A stretch of DNA of 7,729 nucleotides from NCBI GenBank assembly GCA_030610515.1, contig JAUWRQ010000037.1, positions 1-7,729 of the forward strand, in the 5' to 3' direction. The stretch's first letter is position 1, and every line of letters starts with the position of its first letter. A program made the position numbers and the translations under genes. Below are positions 1-6,524 of this stretch, in pieces. This DNA is from Candidatus Eiseniibacteriota bacterium (GTDB taxonomy: Bacteria; Joyebacterota; Joyebacteria; Joyebacterales; Joyebacteraceae). Below the pieces are notes generated by a model, which made no database searches, was not told the DNA's origin, and was given only the letters and a program-made list of their open reading frames with translations.

Positions 1-153
1 AGCCGCCAGCAGGTTCGGCTTCAGGAGCACGCTCTGCCCGGGACCGACGACCGCGGGCAACCCTCCGAGAAGCTCGAGCACCTGGCCGACGGCCGCCCCG
101 ACGGCGGCGGGCTCGTAGCTCTCGCATCTCGCTACCGCAACCCTGGCCTTCAA
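1..153 (-). CDS. DUF362 family protein, N-terminal fragment (runs off left edge)
   Basis: Only the first 51 codons are in the window. The visible protein has a short beta strand (VAVARC), then ESYEPAAVGAAV, a helix ending LELLGG, and PGQSVLLKPNLL near residues 38-49. This Val-rich strand, Tyr, helix, Gly-Gly, then LLKPN layout is the typical start of DUF362 proteins. Many of these carry 4Fe-4S ferredoxin-like domains further on, but that part would lie outside the window, and the biochemical role of the family is not settled. I place the start at the TTG at 153-151, because GGAGG sits 6 nt upstream and the family homology begins a few residues later. A second TTG at 159-157 is too close to the ribosome site. 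The gene is in the same frame as the dprA core upstream, with no stop between them, but I regard it as a separate gene. Family assignment is fairly firm; function is unknown. Confidence 0.7.
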   Translation of the reverse strand, partial: MKARVAVARCESYEPAAVGAAVGQVLELLGGLPAVVGPGQSVLLKPNLLAA

Positions 154-159
154 GAACAA

Positions 160-164
160 CCTCC
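160..164 (-). promoter_or_regulatory. Shine-Dalgarno site of the DUF362 gene
   Basis: GGAGG on the minus strand lies 6 nt before the TTG at 153-151. It decides the start of the DUF362 gene and argues that translation initiates anew here instead of continuing from dprA. Confidence 0.6.
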
Positions 165-182
165 GCCTCAGCCCGCCGCGCC

Positions 183-203
183 CGGAGGGCACACCGCCCT
201 CCG
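183..203 (-). terminator. GC-rich hairpin between dprA and the DUF362 gene
   Basis: A perfect 8-bp stem (CGGAGGGC with GCCCTCCG) and a 5-nt loop (GGTGT) begin 9 nt after the proposed dprA stop. It has the geometry of an intrinsic terminator, but a G/C-rich sequence follows instead of a U tract. Attenuation, mRNA processing or 3'-end protection are therefore as likely as true termination. The hairpin is seen directly; its role is inferred. Confidence 0.4.
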
Positions 204-212
204 TCCGCACCC

Positions 213-1338
213 TCATCGCGGTCGACGTGCCCGCGCGCGCCTTCCGCGTGCAGCGGCCGCGTAGCGCCCGCCCGGGCACGCTACGGCCTTCCCGATGAGC
301 TCCAGTTCGAAAAGGGCCGAGGCAACGACCGACAGTGGGTCGCGCGGCCGAGCGCGACCGGGGTTCGTCCGATGGAACATCCGAAGCGCCGCCGCTCGAT
401 GATGCGACGCACGCCGGGCCGAACGGCCCCCAGGCGGACGCGAGCTCCTCCAACACGTCCTCTATACCCTCGACCAGCTTCGCCCCCGCCTTGATAAGCC
501 CGTTGGGCCCGGCGGAAAGCGGTTCAGTGACGGGACCGGGAACCGCGAAGACCTCTCTACCCTCCTCGAGCGCCCTCGCCGCGGTGATGAGTGCGCCGCT
601 CCTCTCGCCCGCCTCCACCACGACGACCCCCGCCGTGAGACCGGCTATGATCCTATTGCGCGCGGGGAATGAGCCGGGGCGCGGTCCTTGGCGCATCGGG
701 TACTCCGACACGAGCGCGCCCCATTTCGTGATGCGCCTCGCGAGCGCTGCGTTCTCCCCCGGGTAGATCCGGGCGAGCCCGGTGCCGAGCACCGCCACCG
801 TGCAGCACTCGGCTTCGAGTGCCCCCTCGTGGGCGGCCGAGTCGATCCCTCTGGCGAGTCCTGACACCACGGTGAGCCCCGCCGACGCCGCGTCGAACGC
901 CAGGTCACGAGCCACCGACAACCCCCTGCGGGTCGCGGCGCGAGTGCCCACGATGGCGAGCGCAGGCTGAAGGTCCGAGAGAGCGCGTCCTGCGACGTAG
1001 AGCCCGAGCGGGGCCCGAGCAGTGGACGCCAGCGGGGTCGGGTAGTCGCGACTCCCGGGAACGGCGTAGCGCGCCCCGTGAGCCCTGGCGAGCCCGAGTT
1101 CCTCTCTGAACGCCCCTCCCTCGATCGACCGCCGAATCTCACGGGCAACGCCGGGAGAAAGTCCTTCCCGCCGCACCCGCGTGGCGGCCGCCACGACCGC
1201 GCGGTACGTCCCGAATCGATCTATCAGGGCCTTCGCGCGCGCCGGCCCCAGACCTTTCGTCGCGGCCAGCACCAGGGCCGCCTCAGTCTCCTTCAATCTC
1301 TCCCGCGTCTCCGCAGGGGAATCCTCAGTCCGGTCCAT
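213..1338 (-). CDS. dprA: DNA processing protein DprA (Smf), C-terminus disrupted by frame changes
   Basis: DprA binds incoming single-stranded DNA during transformation and loads RecA; homologues are widespread even outside known competent species. From ATG 1338-1336 the protein has a small helical N-terminal domain (helix-hairpin-helix-like TKGLGPARAKALI). The Rossmann core follows: AIVGTR near residues 128-133, SGLARGID 159-166, a FPARNRIIAG block 224-233, VVVEAGERSGALIT 239-252 and PGP 267-269. The core ends with LIKAGAKLVEGIEDVLEEL around residue 300. The normal C-terminal winged helix is not in this frame. Its second half (DPLSVVASALFELELIG then CPGGRY) is read in another frame from about 341 to a TGA at 215-213. 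A likely first half (IGRTPVALGRAT) is in the third frame at about 379-344. Start 33 nt after obg; no strong ribosome site is visible, so the exact start is uncertain. The core identification is secure. Whether the gene is truly broken or the sequence has indel errors cannot be told here. Confidence 0.85.
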
Positions 1339-1371
1339 CGAGCATGCGCCGCACAACGCCCGGGCGGAAGC

Positions 1372-2383
1372 TCAGTCGGACTGCTCCAGCATACGCCAGA
1401 CGGCGCCCAGAAGCTCCTTGAGCCCGTCGCCGCGGACGGCGGAGATGAGGAAGACCGGTTCCCCACCAAACCGCGGCGCGACACGCTCGGGGTCGCCCTC
1501 ACGGTCGCCCCTCCGGGCTTTCTCAGCGCCGCCCTCGGGGCCGTCCTCACGAACTTCCTGCGCAGCGCTCTCGGGGTCGGCGAAGAGGTCCATCTTGTTC
1601 AGAGCGACGAGCCGGGGCTTCTCGGAGAGACCCTGACCGTACTGCGTGATCTCGCGGATGAGGGTCTCGTACCTCTCCTCCGGCTCGTCCGCCGCGTCCA
1701 AGAGGATGAGAAGCACCCTCGTGCGCCCCCTCGATGAGCCCCGGAAGGTCGGCCATCACGAAGCTCCCGCCCGTGCCGTAGCGCACGAGCCCGAGCACCG
1801 GCGACAGCGTCGTGAAGGGGAAGTTCCCGATCTTTGGTCGCGCGGCCGACACCTTGGAAAGCAGCGTCGACTTCCCGGCGTTCGGAGCGCCCACGATCCC
1901 GACGTCCGCCAGGAGCTTGAGCTCCAGATCGATCGTGCGCTCCTCCCCTCCGCCACCCTCGTCGAATCTGCGCGGAGCCTGGTCGGTCGATGTCGCGAAC
2001 CGCGCGTTGCCGCGCCCTCCGCGTCCACCCCGCGCCACCACGAGGCGCGCGCCGGGCTCGTCGAGGTCCGCCAGGATCTCGCCCGACTCGTGCTCCCGGA
2101 CGAACGTCCCGACGGGCACCTTGAGCAGGACGTCCTCGCCGTCCCGACCCTTCTTGTTGCTGCCCCCCCCGTGCTTCCCGCTTTCTGCCTTGTAGTGCCG
2201 CCGGTAGTGGAAGTCGAGCAACGTGCACCTTCCCTCGCAGGCCTCGAGGATGTTGCTCCCGCCGTTCCCGCCGTCGCCCCCGTTGGGACCTCCGCGGGGT
2301 ACGAACTTCTCCCGCCGGAAGCTCAGGCAGCCGTTCCCTCCGTTGCCGCCCCGCAGGACGATCGTCGCCGTGTCCATCAGCAT
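1372..2383 (-). CDS. obg: GTPase Obg (CgtA), frameshifted by an internal deletion of about 47 nt
   Basis: Obg is a ribosome-associated GTPase needed for late 50S assembly and usually essential. Residues 1-223 from ATG 2383 give the glycine-rich Obg fold ([28 protein letters not shown]) and the G domain: G1 GAPNAGKST 165-173, G2 FPFTT 188-192, G3 DLPG 212-215, then IEGAHEG. After that the frame fails. The family sequence resumes one frame over at [15 protein letters not shown] (1725-1681), with G4 NKMD and G5 SAV, ending at TGA 1374-1372. Roughly 15-16 residues (the GLGHxFLRHxE block) are missing. The G4-G5 spacer is 48 residues and charged, about twice that of B. subtilis Obg as I recall it. 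No C-terminal OCT domain is present. The start has GGAGG 7 nt upstream and lies inside the end of the oxidase gene. A longer reading from 2446 is not supported. A genuine knockout of this gene would be surprising, so an assembly or sequencing lesion is a serious alternative. Confidence 0.9.
1716..1726 (-). other. Deletion junction in obg at a single copy of a presumed direct repeat
   Basis: The 11 bases GCGCACGAGGG encode AHEG in the upstream obg frame and RTR plus the first base of V in the downstream frame. Both readings match what Obg proteins normally have, at sites about 16 codons apart. This single copy therefore looks like the product of two repeat copies fused with loss of what lay between. 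Confidence 0.6.
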
Positions 2384-3849
2384 GCTGCCGCCTCCGAATC
2401 GTCCCCGCCCGATTCCGATCGCTCGCCACATGACAGCGACCACCACGGGTTCGGCGTGGTCGTCAGTATCTTGCCGGGGTTCAAGGTGTCCTCCGGGTCG
2501 AGAGCGCGCTTGACGCGAGCGGTCAGATCGAGCGCCACGGGCGAGAGCTCGCTCGCGAGGTGCTCGGCCTTGGTGATGCCTATGCCGTGCTCCCCGGAGA
2601 GCGCGCCCCCCATCGACACTGCGGCCTCAAAGAGCCTGCCGACGGCCTTCCTCGCCCTCTCGAACTCCGCAGGACTTCCCTTCTCGAGCATGATGTTGAC
2701 GTGCAGGTTTCCGTCGCCCGCGTGCCCGAACGCCAGGATCGGAAGACGCAGGTTCGCGGAGACCTCGCGCATCGTCCGGACGTACGCCGGTATGGCGCTC
2801 CTGGGAACCGCGATGTCCTCGTTGATCTTGGCCGCCCCAAGGCGCGCAAGCGCCGGAGATACCGAGCGACGGATCGCCCAGATCTCTTCCCTCTCCTCTT
2901 CGTCCGACGCTTCCCTCACGCCGCGCGCGCCTTCCGCGCTGACGAGCGCGGCAACGCGCGAAGCACCGTCCGCGACCGACTCGCCGGTTCCTTCGAGCTC
3001 GATCAGGAGCGCGCCCTCGCACGCTCTCTCCGGGCGACACCCGCGAACGTACTCGTGCGCGCACGCGTATGTCTCGCCGTCGAGGATCTCCAGCACGCCG
3101 ACGGGAAGTCCCGCGGCGGTTATCGCCGCGACGGCTGACGCCGCTTGCTCGAGAGAGGGAAACTCCGCCCACAGCGTCGCGAAGCTCCGTGGCCGCTCGG
3201 TGAGACGAAGCGCCACCTTCGTGACGATCGCAAGCGTGCCTTCCGATCCCGTGAAGAGCGGGGCTCCGTCCCACCCTCTCCTCGGCGCCGCCAGAACGCC
3301 GGTCAGAACAATCGATCCGTCCGCAAGGACGAACTCCAGGCCGACCACGTAGTCCCGCGTAGTCCCATGCAAGACGGTCTTCGGGCCGCCGGCCGACTCG
3401 GCCACGTTACCCCCGATCGTGGACACCTTGAGACTGGCCGGGTCGGGCGGATAGGTGAGGCCGAGGGAGGCCACTGCATTCCTCAGATCGTCGTTCACGA
3501 CGCCCGGCTCGACGACCGCGACCCTGTTTCTCGCGTCGACCGCGAGGATGCGGGCCATGCGCTCGAAGGACAGCACGATGCCGCCCTCGACGGGAACGCT
3601 GCCTCCCGTGTAGCCAGTCCCGGCGCCCCTGGGAACCACCGGCAACCCGGCTGCGCCCGCGGTGCGCACAAGCTCAACGACGTCGGGGACGCCGCGGGGC
3701 CACGCGACCGCATCAGGCAGGAACCGGAAATCGGTCGCGTCGAACGAGTAGCAGATGCGATCCTCGATCCGGTCGGAGAATGCCGAACCGAGTGCGCGCC
3801 TGAGGGATCGCGCTGCCGCCCTGGCTTTCTGGGAGGAAGGTCGCATCAT
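2377..3849 (-). CDS. FAD-linked oxidase, GlcD / D-lactate dehydrogenase family
   Basis: Flavoprotein of the vanillyl-alcohol-oxidase/PCMH superfamily, likely oxidising a 2-hydroxy acid such as glycolate or D-lactate. The 490 residues match the family length. The FAD-binding half spans about 45-217: a Pro-Arg site [14 protein letters not shown] 71-84, a [20 protein letters not shown] block 136-155 and [11 protein letters not shown] 200-210. The C-terminal half has the family's [12 protein letters not shown] 375-386 and [10 protein letters not shown] 418-427, and ends NPGKI near 461. The start is ATG 3849 (ATGATG) with GGAG 9 nt upstream; the second ATG is possible. The last 28 residues, from 463, extend past the usual end. 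They are Ser/Gly-rich with two Trp and two Cys, and cover the obg ribosome site. No GlcE- or GlcF-like partner is in the window, so substrate and electron acceptor are open. The family call is firm; glcD as a gene name is not. Confidence 0.9.
   Translation of the reverse strand: MMRPSSQKARAAARSLRRALGSAFSDRIEDRICYSFDATDFRFLPDAVAWPRGVPDVVELVRTAGAAGLPVVPRGAGTGYTGGSVPVEGGIVLSFERMARILAVDARNRVAVVEPGVVNDDLRNAVASLGLTYPPDPASLKVSTIGGNVAESAGGPKTVLHGTTRDYVVGLEFVLADGSIVLTGVLAAPRRGWDGAPLFTGSEGTLAIVTKVALRLTERPRSFATLWAEFPSLEQAASAVAAITAAGLPVGVLEILDGETYACAHEYVRGCRPERACEGALLIELEGTGESVADGASRVAALVSAEGARGVREASDEEEREEIWAIRRSVSPALARLGAAKINEDIAVPRSAIPAYVRTMREVSANLRLPILAFGHAGDGNLHVNIMLEKGSPAEFERARKAVGRLFEAAVSMGGALSGEHGIGITKAEHLASELSPVALDLTARVKRALDPEDTLNPGKILTTTPNPWWSLSCGERSESGGDDSEAAAC
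2391..2395 (-). promoter_or_regulatory. Shine-Dalgarno site of obg, inside the oxidase gene
   Basis: GGAGG on the minus strand is 7 nt before ATG 2383-2381 and lies within the last codons of the FAD oxidase gene. A second ATG at 2377-2375 shares its A with the oxidase TGA (TGATG), 13 nt from this site. Both ATGs are in frame; spacing favours the first. The arrangement implies translational coupling. Confidence 0.65.
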
Positions 3850-3879
3850 GACGGGAGGCTCCGGGGTGTGCGAGCGAAG

Positions 3880-3908
3880 CGCGCGTCCCGAGAGTCCCGG
3901 GACACGCG
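3880..3908 (-). terminator. Strong hairpin between coaD and the FAD oxidase gene
   Basis: An 11-bp stem (CGCGTGTCCCG with CGGGACGCGCG, one G-U pair) and a 7-nt loop (GGACTCT) lie 16 nt after the coaD stop. It is the longest hairpin I found in the window. No U tract follows, so termination is uncertain. It could mark an mRNA processing or attenuation point that separates oxidase expression from coaD. Confidence 0.4.
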
Positions 3909-3924
3909 ACGCGAAGCGAACGAC

Positions 3925-4413
3925 CTATGAGTTGCGGCCGGCGCGCCTCTCCACCAGCGCGCGTTCGACCATCTCGGGGACGAGTCCGCCGACGTTGCCG
4001 CCCAGACGCGCCACCTCCTTGACGACCGTGGAATTCAGGTAGGTGTAGCTCTCGCTGGGCATGAGGAACACCGTCTCGATCTCGCTCTCGAGTCTCCTGT
4101 TCATGAGCGCCATCTGGAACTCGTACTCGAAATCGGAGACCGCCCTCAAGCCCCTCACGATCGCGTGCGCTCCCGCCTCGCGTACGACGTCGACCAGCAG
4201 ACCATCGAACGGTCTGACCTCGACTCCATCGAGGCCGCGCACGGCGTCCGTAACGTAAGCCATCCGCTCTTCCATCGTGAACATGGGAGCCTTGTCCCGC
4301 CCGATCCCGACCGCGACGATGACACGGTCGAAGAGCCGGAGCGCTCGCCGGATCAGATCGAGGTGTCCCGTCGTGATGGGGTCGATGGTGCCGGGGTAGA
4401 ACGCGATTCTCAA
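3925..4413 (-). CDS. coaD: Phosphopantetheine adenylyltransferase
   Basis: CoaD transfers AMP from ATP to 4'-phosphopantetheine, giving dephospho-CoA, the penultimate step of coenzyme A synthesis in the cytosol. The 162-residue product has the usual family length. It begins with the nucleotidyltransferase signature YPGTIDPITTGH (residues 6-17), containing the TxGH catalytic motif as TTGH. It continues with AIVRGLRAVSDFEYE (84-98) and MNRRL, then the C-terminal ATP-binding stretch YTYLNSTVVKEVARLGGNV (123-141). I choose the TTG at 4413-4411 because AAGGAGG sits 6 nt upstream and the protein homology starts at the next codons. The frame is open further upstream to 4767, but that part overlaps rsmD and is not CoaD-like. 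The gene follows rsmD by 64 nt, a pairing common in bacteria. It appears intact. Confidence 0.96.
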   Translation of the reverse strand: MRIAFYPGTIDPITTGHLDLIRRALRLFDRVIVAVGIGRDKAPMFTMEERMAYVTDAVRGLDGVEVRPFDGLLVDVVREAGAHAIVRGLRAVSDFEYEFQMALMNRRLESEIETVFLMPSESYTYLNSTVVKEVARLGGNVGGLVPEMVERALVERRAGRNS

Positions 4414-4419
4414 CTGGAG

Positions 4420-4426
4420 CCTCCTT
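4420..4426 (-). promoter_or_regulatory. Shine-Dalgarno site deciding the TTG start of coaD
   Basis: AAGGAGG is a near-consensus ribosome binding site, 6 nt from TTG 4413-4411. It lies within a possible small hairpin (GCCTC pairing with GAGGC around a 3-nt AAG loop, 4419-4431) that would cover it. Confidence 0.7.
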
Positions 4427-4429
4427 GAG

Positions 4430-4449
4430 GCGCCGCACAGGGGCGGCGC
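4430..4449 (-). promoter_or_regulatory. Hairpin in the rsmD-coaD gap
   Basis: A perfect 7-bp stem (GCGCCGC with GCGGCGC) and a 6-nt loop (CCCTGT) end 3 nt before the coaD ribosome site. Its 3' arm shares two bases with the small hairpin that would cover the ribosome site, so the two structures cannot both be fully formed. The structures are seen directly; regulation is speculative. Confidence 0.35.
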
Positions 4450-4477
4450 GGGGTGACGCGAAGGACTGCTCTGGGAC

Positions 4478-5029
4478 TCACTCCACGCGTGATTCGTAGA
4501 GGTCGATTTCCGTCGATCCGTATCTCTCGGTTCTTTTGAGCTCGAGGCTCCCGTAGGCGTCGTCGAGCCCCTCGTCGGCCGAACGCTCCAAGACCACGAG
4601 CGCACCCGGCGAGAGCCACCGCCATTCTCCCAGCGTCCGGAGCACGGGCTCCTGCAGCCCGCTTCCGTACGGCGGATCGACGAACGCGACGTCGAAGGGC
4701 GCACCGGGGAGCCTCGAGCGCAGCAACCTGAGCGCGTCGCCTCTGCGCACGACGCAGTCGCTCCCAAGCCCCAGCCTATCGACGTTGCCCCTGGCCACCC
4801 GGACGACCCTCGGATCGATCTCGAGGAGCGTCGCGTGCCGGGCGCCGCGTGAGAGCGACTCGATGGCCAGCGAGCCGGAGCCCGCGAAAAGATCGATGAC
4901 CGAAGCGCTCTCGATCGACGGTTCTATGATGGCGAAGACCGACTCCCTGACGCGGTCGTACGTCGGCCTGACCCCCGACGCCGGGACGTCCAGCCTCATG
5001 CCCCGCAGGCGTCCGGAGATGACCCGCAT
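4478..5029 (-). CDS. rsmD: 16S rRNA (guanine(966)-N(2))-methyltransferase RsmD
   Basis: RsmD uses S-adenosylmethionine to methylate N2 of G966 in 16S rRNA, acting on assembled 30S particles or late precursors. The 183-residue protein matches the family length. It opens with MRVISGRLRGMRL, then RPTYDRVRESVF (21-32), the SAM-binding loop DLFAGSGSLAIE (46-57), the acidic strand-2 end LLEIDP (68-73) and the catalytic DPPYGSG motif (118-124). The start at ATG 5029 has GGGGAG 9 nt upstream, and the homology begins at the first residue. It is 78 nt downstream of the response regulator and 64 nt upstream of coaD. No anomalies were seen. Confidence 0.95.
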   Translation of the reverse strand: MRVISGRLRGMRLDVPASGVRPTYDRVRESVFAIIEPSIESASVIDLFAGSGSLAIESLSRGARHATLLEIDPRVVRVARGNVDRLGLGSDCVVRRGDALRLLRSRLPGAPFDVAFVDPPYGSGLQEPVLRTLGEWRWLSPGALVVLERSADEGLDDAYGSLELKRTERYGSTEIDLYESRVE

Positions 5030-5089
5030 CCCTCTTCTCTCCCCGCGCGTCCGGGCTTCGGTGAGGGTGCGGCTGCCACCTCCCGCGTG

Positions 5090-5105
5090 AGCGCCCGGCG
5101 GCGCT
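5090..5105 (-). terminator. Small hairpin just after the response regulator stop
   Basis: A perfect 6-bp stem (AGCGCC with GGCGCT) and a 4-nt loop (GCCG) begin 2 nt after the TAG. There is no U tract. It may be a weak terminator or 3'-end structure separating the two-component genes from rsmD, but a stem this short also arises by chance in GC-rich DNA. Confidence 0.3.
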
Positions 5106-5107
5106 GG

Positions 5108-6484
5108 CTAGTCGTCTCCCTCACCTTCCATCCCGTAGCGCTGGAGCTTCCTGTACAGAGTGGACGGGTTGATTCCCAGGATCTCGGCCGCGGCCTTCTT
5201 CTTCCAACCCGTTCCCTCGAGCGTCTGAAGCAGATAGCGCCTCTCGACTTCCTCCAGCGTCAGACCGGTGACACCCAACCCCTCTGTGCTCTCCTCCGAC
5301 GAGCGGGCCTTCTTCCTCAGCTGCTCCGGGAAGATGGAAACGTTGAGATCGGCGGCAGTGATCTCATTCGCGTCCGCAAGTATGACGGCGCGCTCCATGA
5401 TGTTCTCGAGCTCCCTGACGTTCCCCGGCCAATCGTAGCCTCGCAGGATCTCCATGGCCTCGTCCGAGACACCGACGGAACCCGACGTGAGCTTCGAAAG
5501 GAAGTGGACAACGAGAAGCGAGATGTCGGTACGTCGCTCGCGAAGCGGCGGAATCGTGATGGGAATCACGTTCAGACGGTAGAAGAGGTCCTTCCTGAAG
5601 CGACCGTCCGCCATGAGCTGGTCGAGATCCGCGTTCGTCGCCGCGATCACACGCACGTCGACCTTGACCGGCTTCGTTCCTCCGACGGGAACGACCTCCC
5701 GTTCCTGCAGCACTCGGAGGAGTTTGACCTGAATCGCCGGGGACGTCTCGCTCACCTCGTCCAGGAAGAAGGTCCCACCCTCAGCCACGACGAAGAGTCC
5801 TCTCTTGTCGCGAATCGCACCCGTGAACGACCCCTTGACGTGACCGAAGAGTTCGCTCTCGAGGAGTGTTTCGGGCATCGCGCCGCAGTTGACCGTCACG
5901 AAACGCTTGTCGGCCCGGGCGCTCCTCGCATGGACGGCCCGCGCCACGAGTTCCTTGCCCGTCCCGCTCTCACCGTGGAGCAGCACGGTGCTCGACGTCT
6001 TCGCCACACGGTCGATTAGATCGAAGACCGAGTTGATCTCCTCGGAGCTGCCGACCATCTCGCGCTCGCCGTCGGCGTGCAGCGCTCTCTCGAGCTCCAC
6101 GTTCTCGTCGCGCAGCCTGTGCATCTCGAGCGCGTTCCTTACGACCTGCTTGAGCTCCTCGTTCGACACAGGCTTCAGGAGATAGTAGAACGCGCCGAGG
6201 TTCAGAGCCTCGATGGCGGACTCCTGCGACGCATGCCCCGTCACGATGATGACGGGAACCGAGGGGTCGCTCTCGCGCAGCGAGCTCAGGAGCTCGATCC
6301 CCGTGAGCCCTGGGAGCTGGATGTCCGTTACGACGACGTCGAAAGCCCCCTTGGCACAGAGCCTGACGGCCTTCCTCCCGTCGGCGCTCGAACTCACCTC
6401 GTAGCCTTCGCGCTCGAGCATCATGGAGAGGTATTCGCGAATGCTGTCTTCGTCGTCGACGACGAGTATCCTTCCGTTCGGCAT
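5108..6484 (-). CDS. Sigma-54-dependent response regulator, NtrC/AtoC family
   Basis: A DNA-binding activator that, when phosphorylated, uses ATP to remodel sigma-54 RNA polymerase at -24/-12 promoters. The 458 residues fall into three parts. The receiver domain is 1-120, with acidic pocket D10/D11, phospho-acceptor D54, T82 and K104. The AAA+ domain is about 143-370: Walker A GESGTGKE 171-178, sigma-54-contacting loop GSFTGA 218-223, Walker B FFLDE 239-243, arginine-finger region FRKDLFYRL 296-304 and WPGNVRELEN 352-361. A Fis-type helix-turn-helix near 428-451 (KKKAAAEILGI, then STLYRKLQRYG) follows. The usual loop sequence is GAFTGA; here the second residue is Ser. The start at ATG 6484 has GGAAGG 7 nt upstream. 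The gene lies 40 nt after the kinase, presumably its partner. Target genes cannot be inferred, as no sigma-54 promoter was recognised here. Confidence 0.96.
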   Translation of the reverse strand: MPNGRILVVDDEDSIREYLSMMLEREGYEVSSSADGRKAVRLCAKGAFDVVVTDIQLPGLTGIELLSSLRESDPSVPVIIVTGHASQESAIEALNLGAFYYLLKPVSNEELKQVVRNALEMHRLRDENVELERALHADGEREMVGSSEEINSVFDLIDRVAKTSSTVLLHGESGTGKELVARAVHARSARADKRFVTVNCGAMPETLLESELFGHVKGSFTGAIRDKRGLFVVAEGGTFFLDEVSETSPAIQVKLLRVLQEREVVPVGGTKPVKVDVRVIAATNADLDQLMADGRFRKDLFYRLNVIPITIPPLRERRTDISLLVVHFLSKLTSGSVGVSDEAMEILRGYDWPGNVRELENIMERAVILADANEITAADLNVSIFPEQLRKKARSSEESTEGLGVTGLTLEEVERRYLLQTLEGTGWKKKAAAEILGINPSTLYRKLQRYGMEGEGDD

Positions 6485-6507
6485 GTTAGTCCCTTCCAGG
6501 GTGTCGT

Positions 6508-6522
6508 CGGCTCGGCGAGCCG
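6508..6522 (-). promoter_or_regulatory. Small inverted repeat in the kinase-regulator gap
   Basis: CGGCTCG and CGAGCCG flank a single C, giving a foldable stem of about 5-6 bp with a 3-5 nt loop, 2 nt after the kinase stop and 23 nt before the regulator start. There is no U tract. It could lower or protect the downstream message, or be coincidental. Confidence 0.25.
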
Positions 6523-6524
6523 CT

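Noticed and set aside
1547..2446. Obg with a 21-residue N-terminal extension and a frame ending at 1547
   Set aside because: The extension overlaps the oxidase tail and lacks Obg similarity; the last part of the frame (after 1717) is out-of-frame sequence beyond the deletion.
1646..3352. Long plus-strand open frame of 568 codons
   Set aside because: It is antisense to the oxidase and obg genes, is low-complexity and Ser/Arg/Ala-rich, has no recognisable domain, and is expected from GC-rich codon bias.
3925..4767. 280-residue reading frame containing coaD
   Set aside because: The upstream 118 codons overlap rsmD, have no CoaD similarity, and the TTG at 4413 has a near-consensus ribosome site.
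5030..5107. Possible sigma-54 promoter (TGGCA at about 5075) before rsmD
   Set aside because: No TTGC-type -12 element lies at the required spacing.
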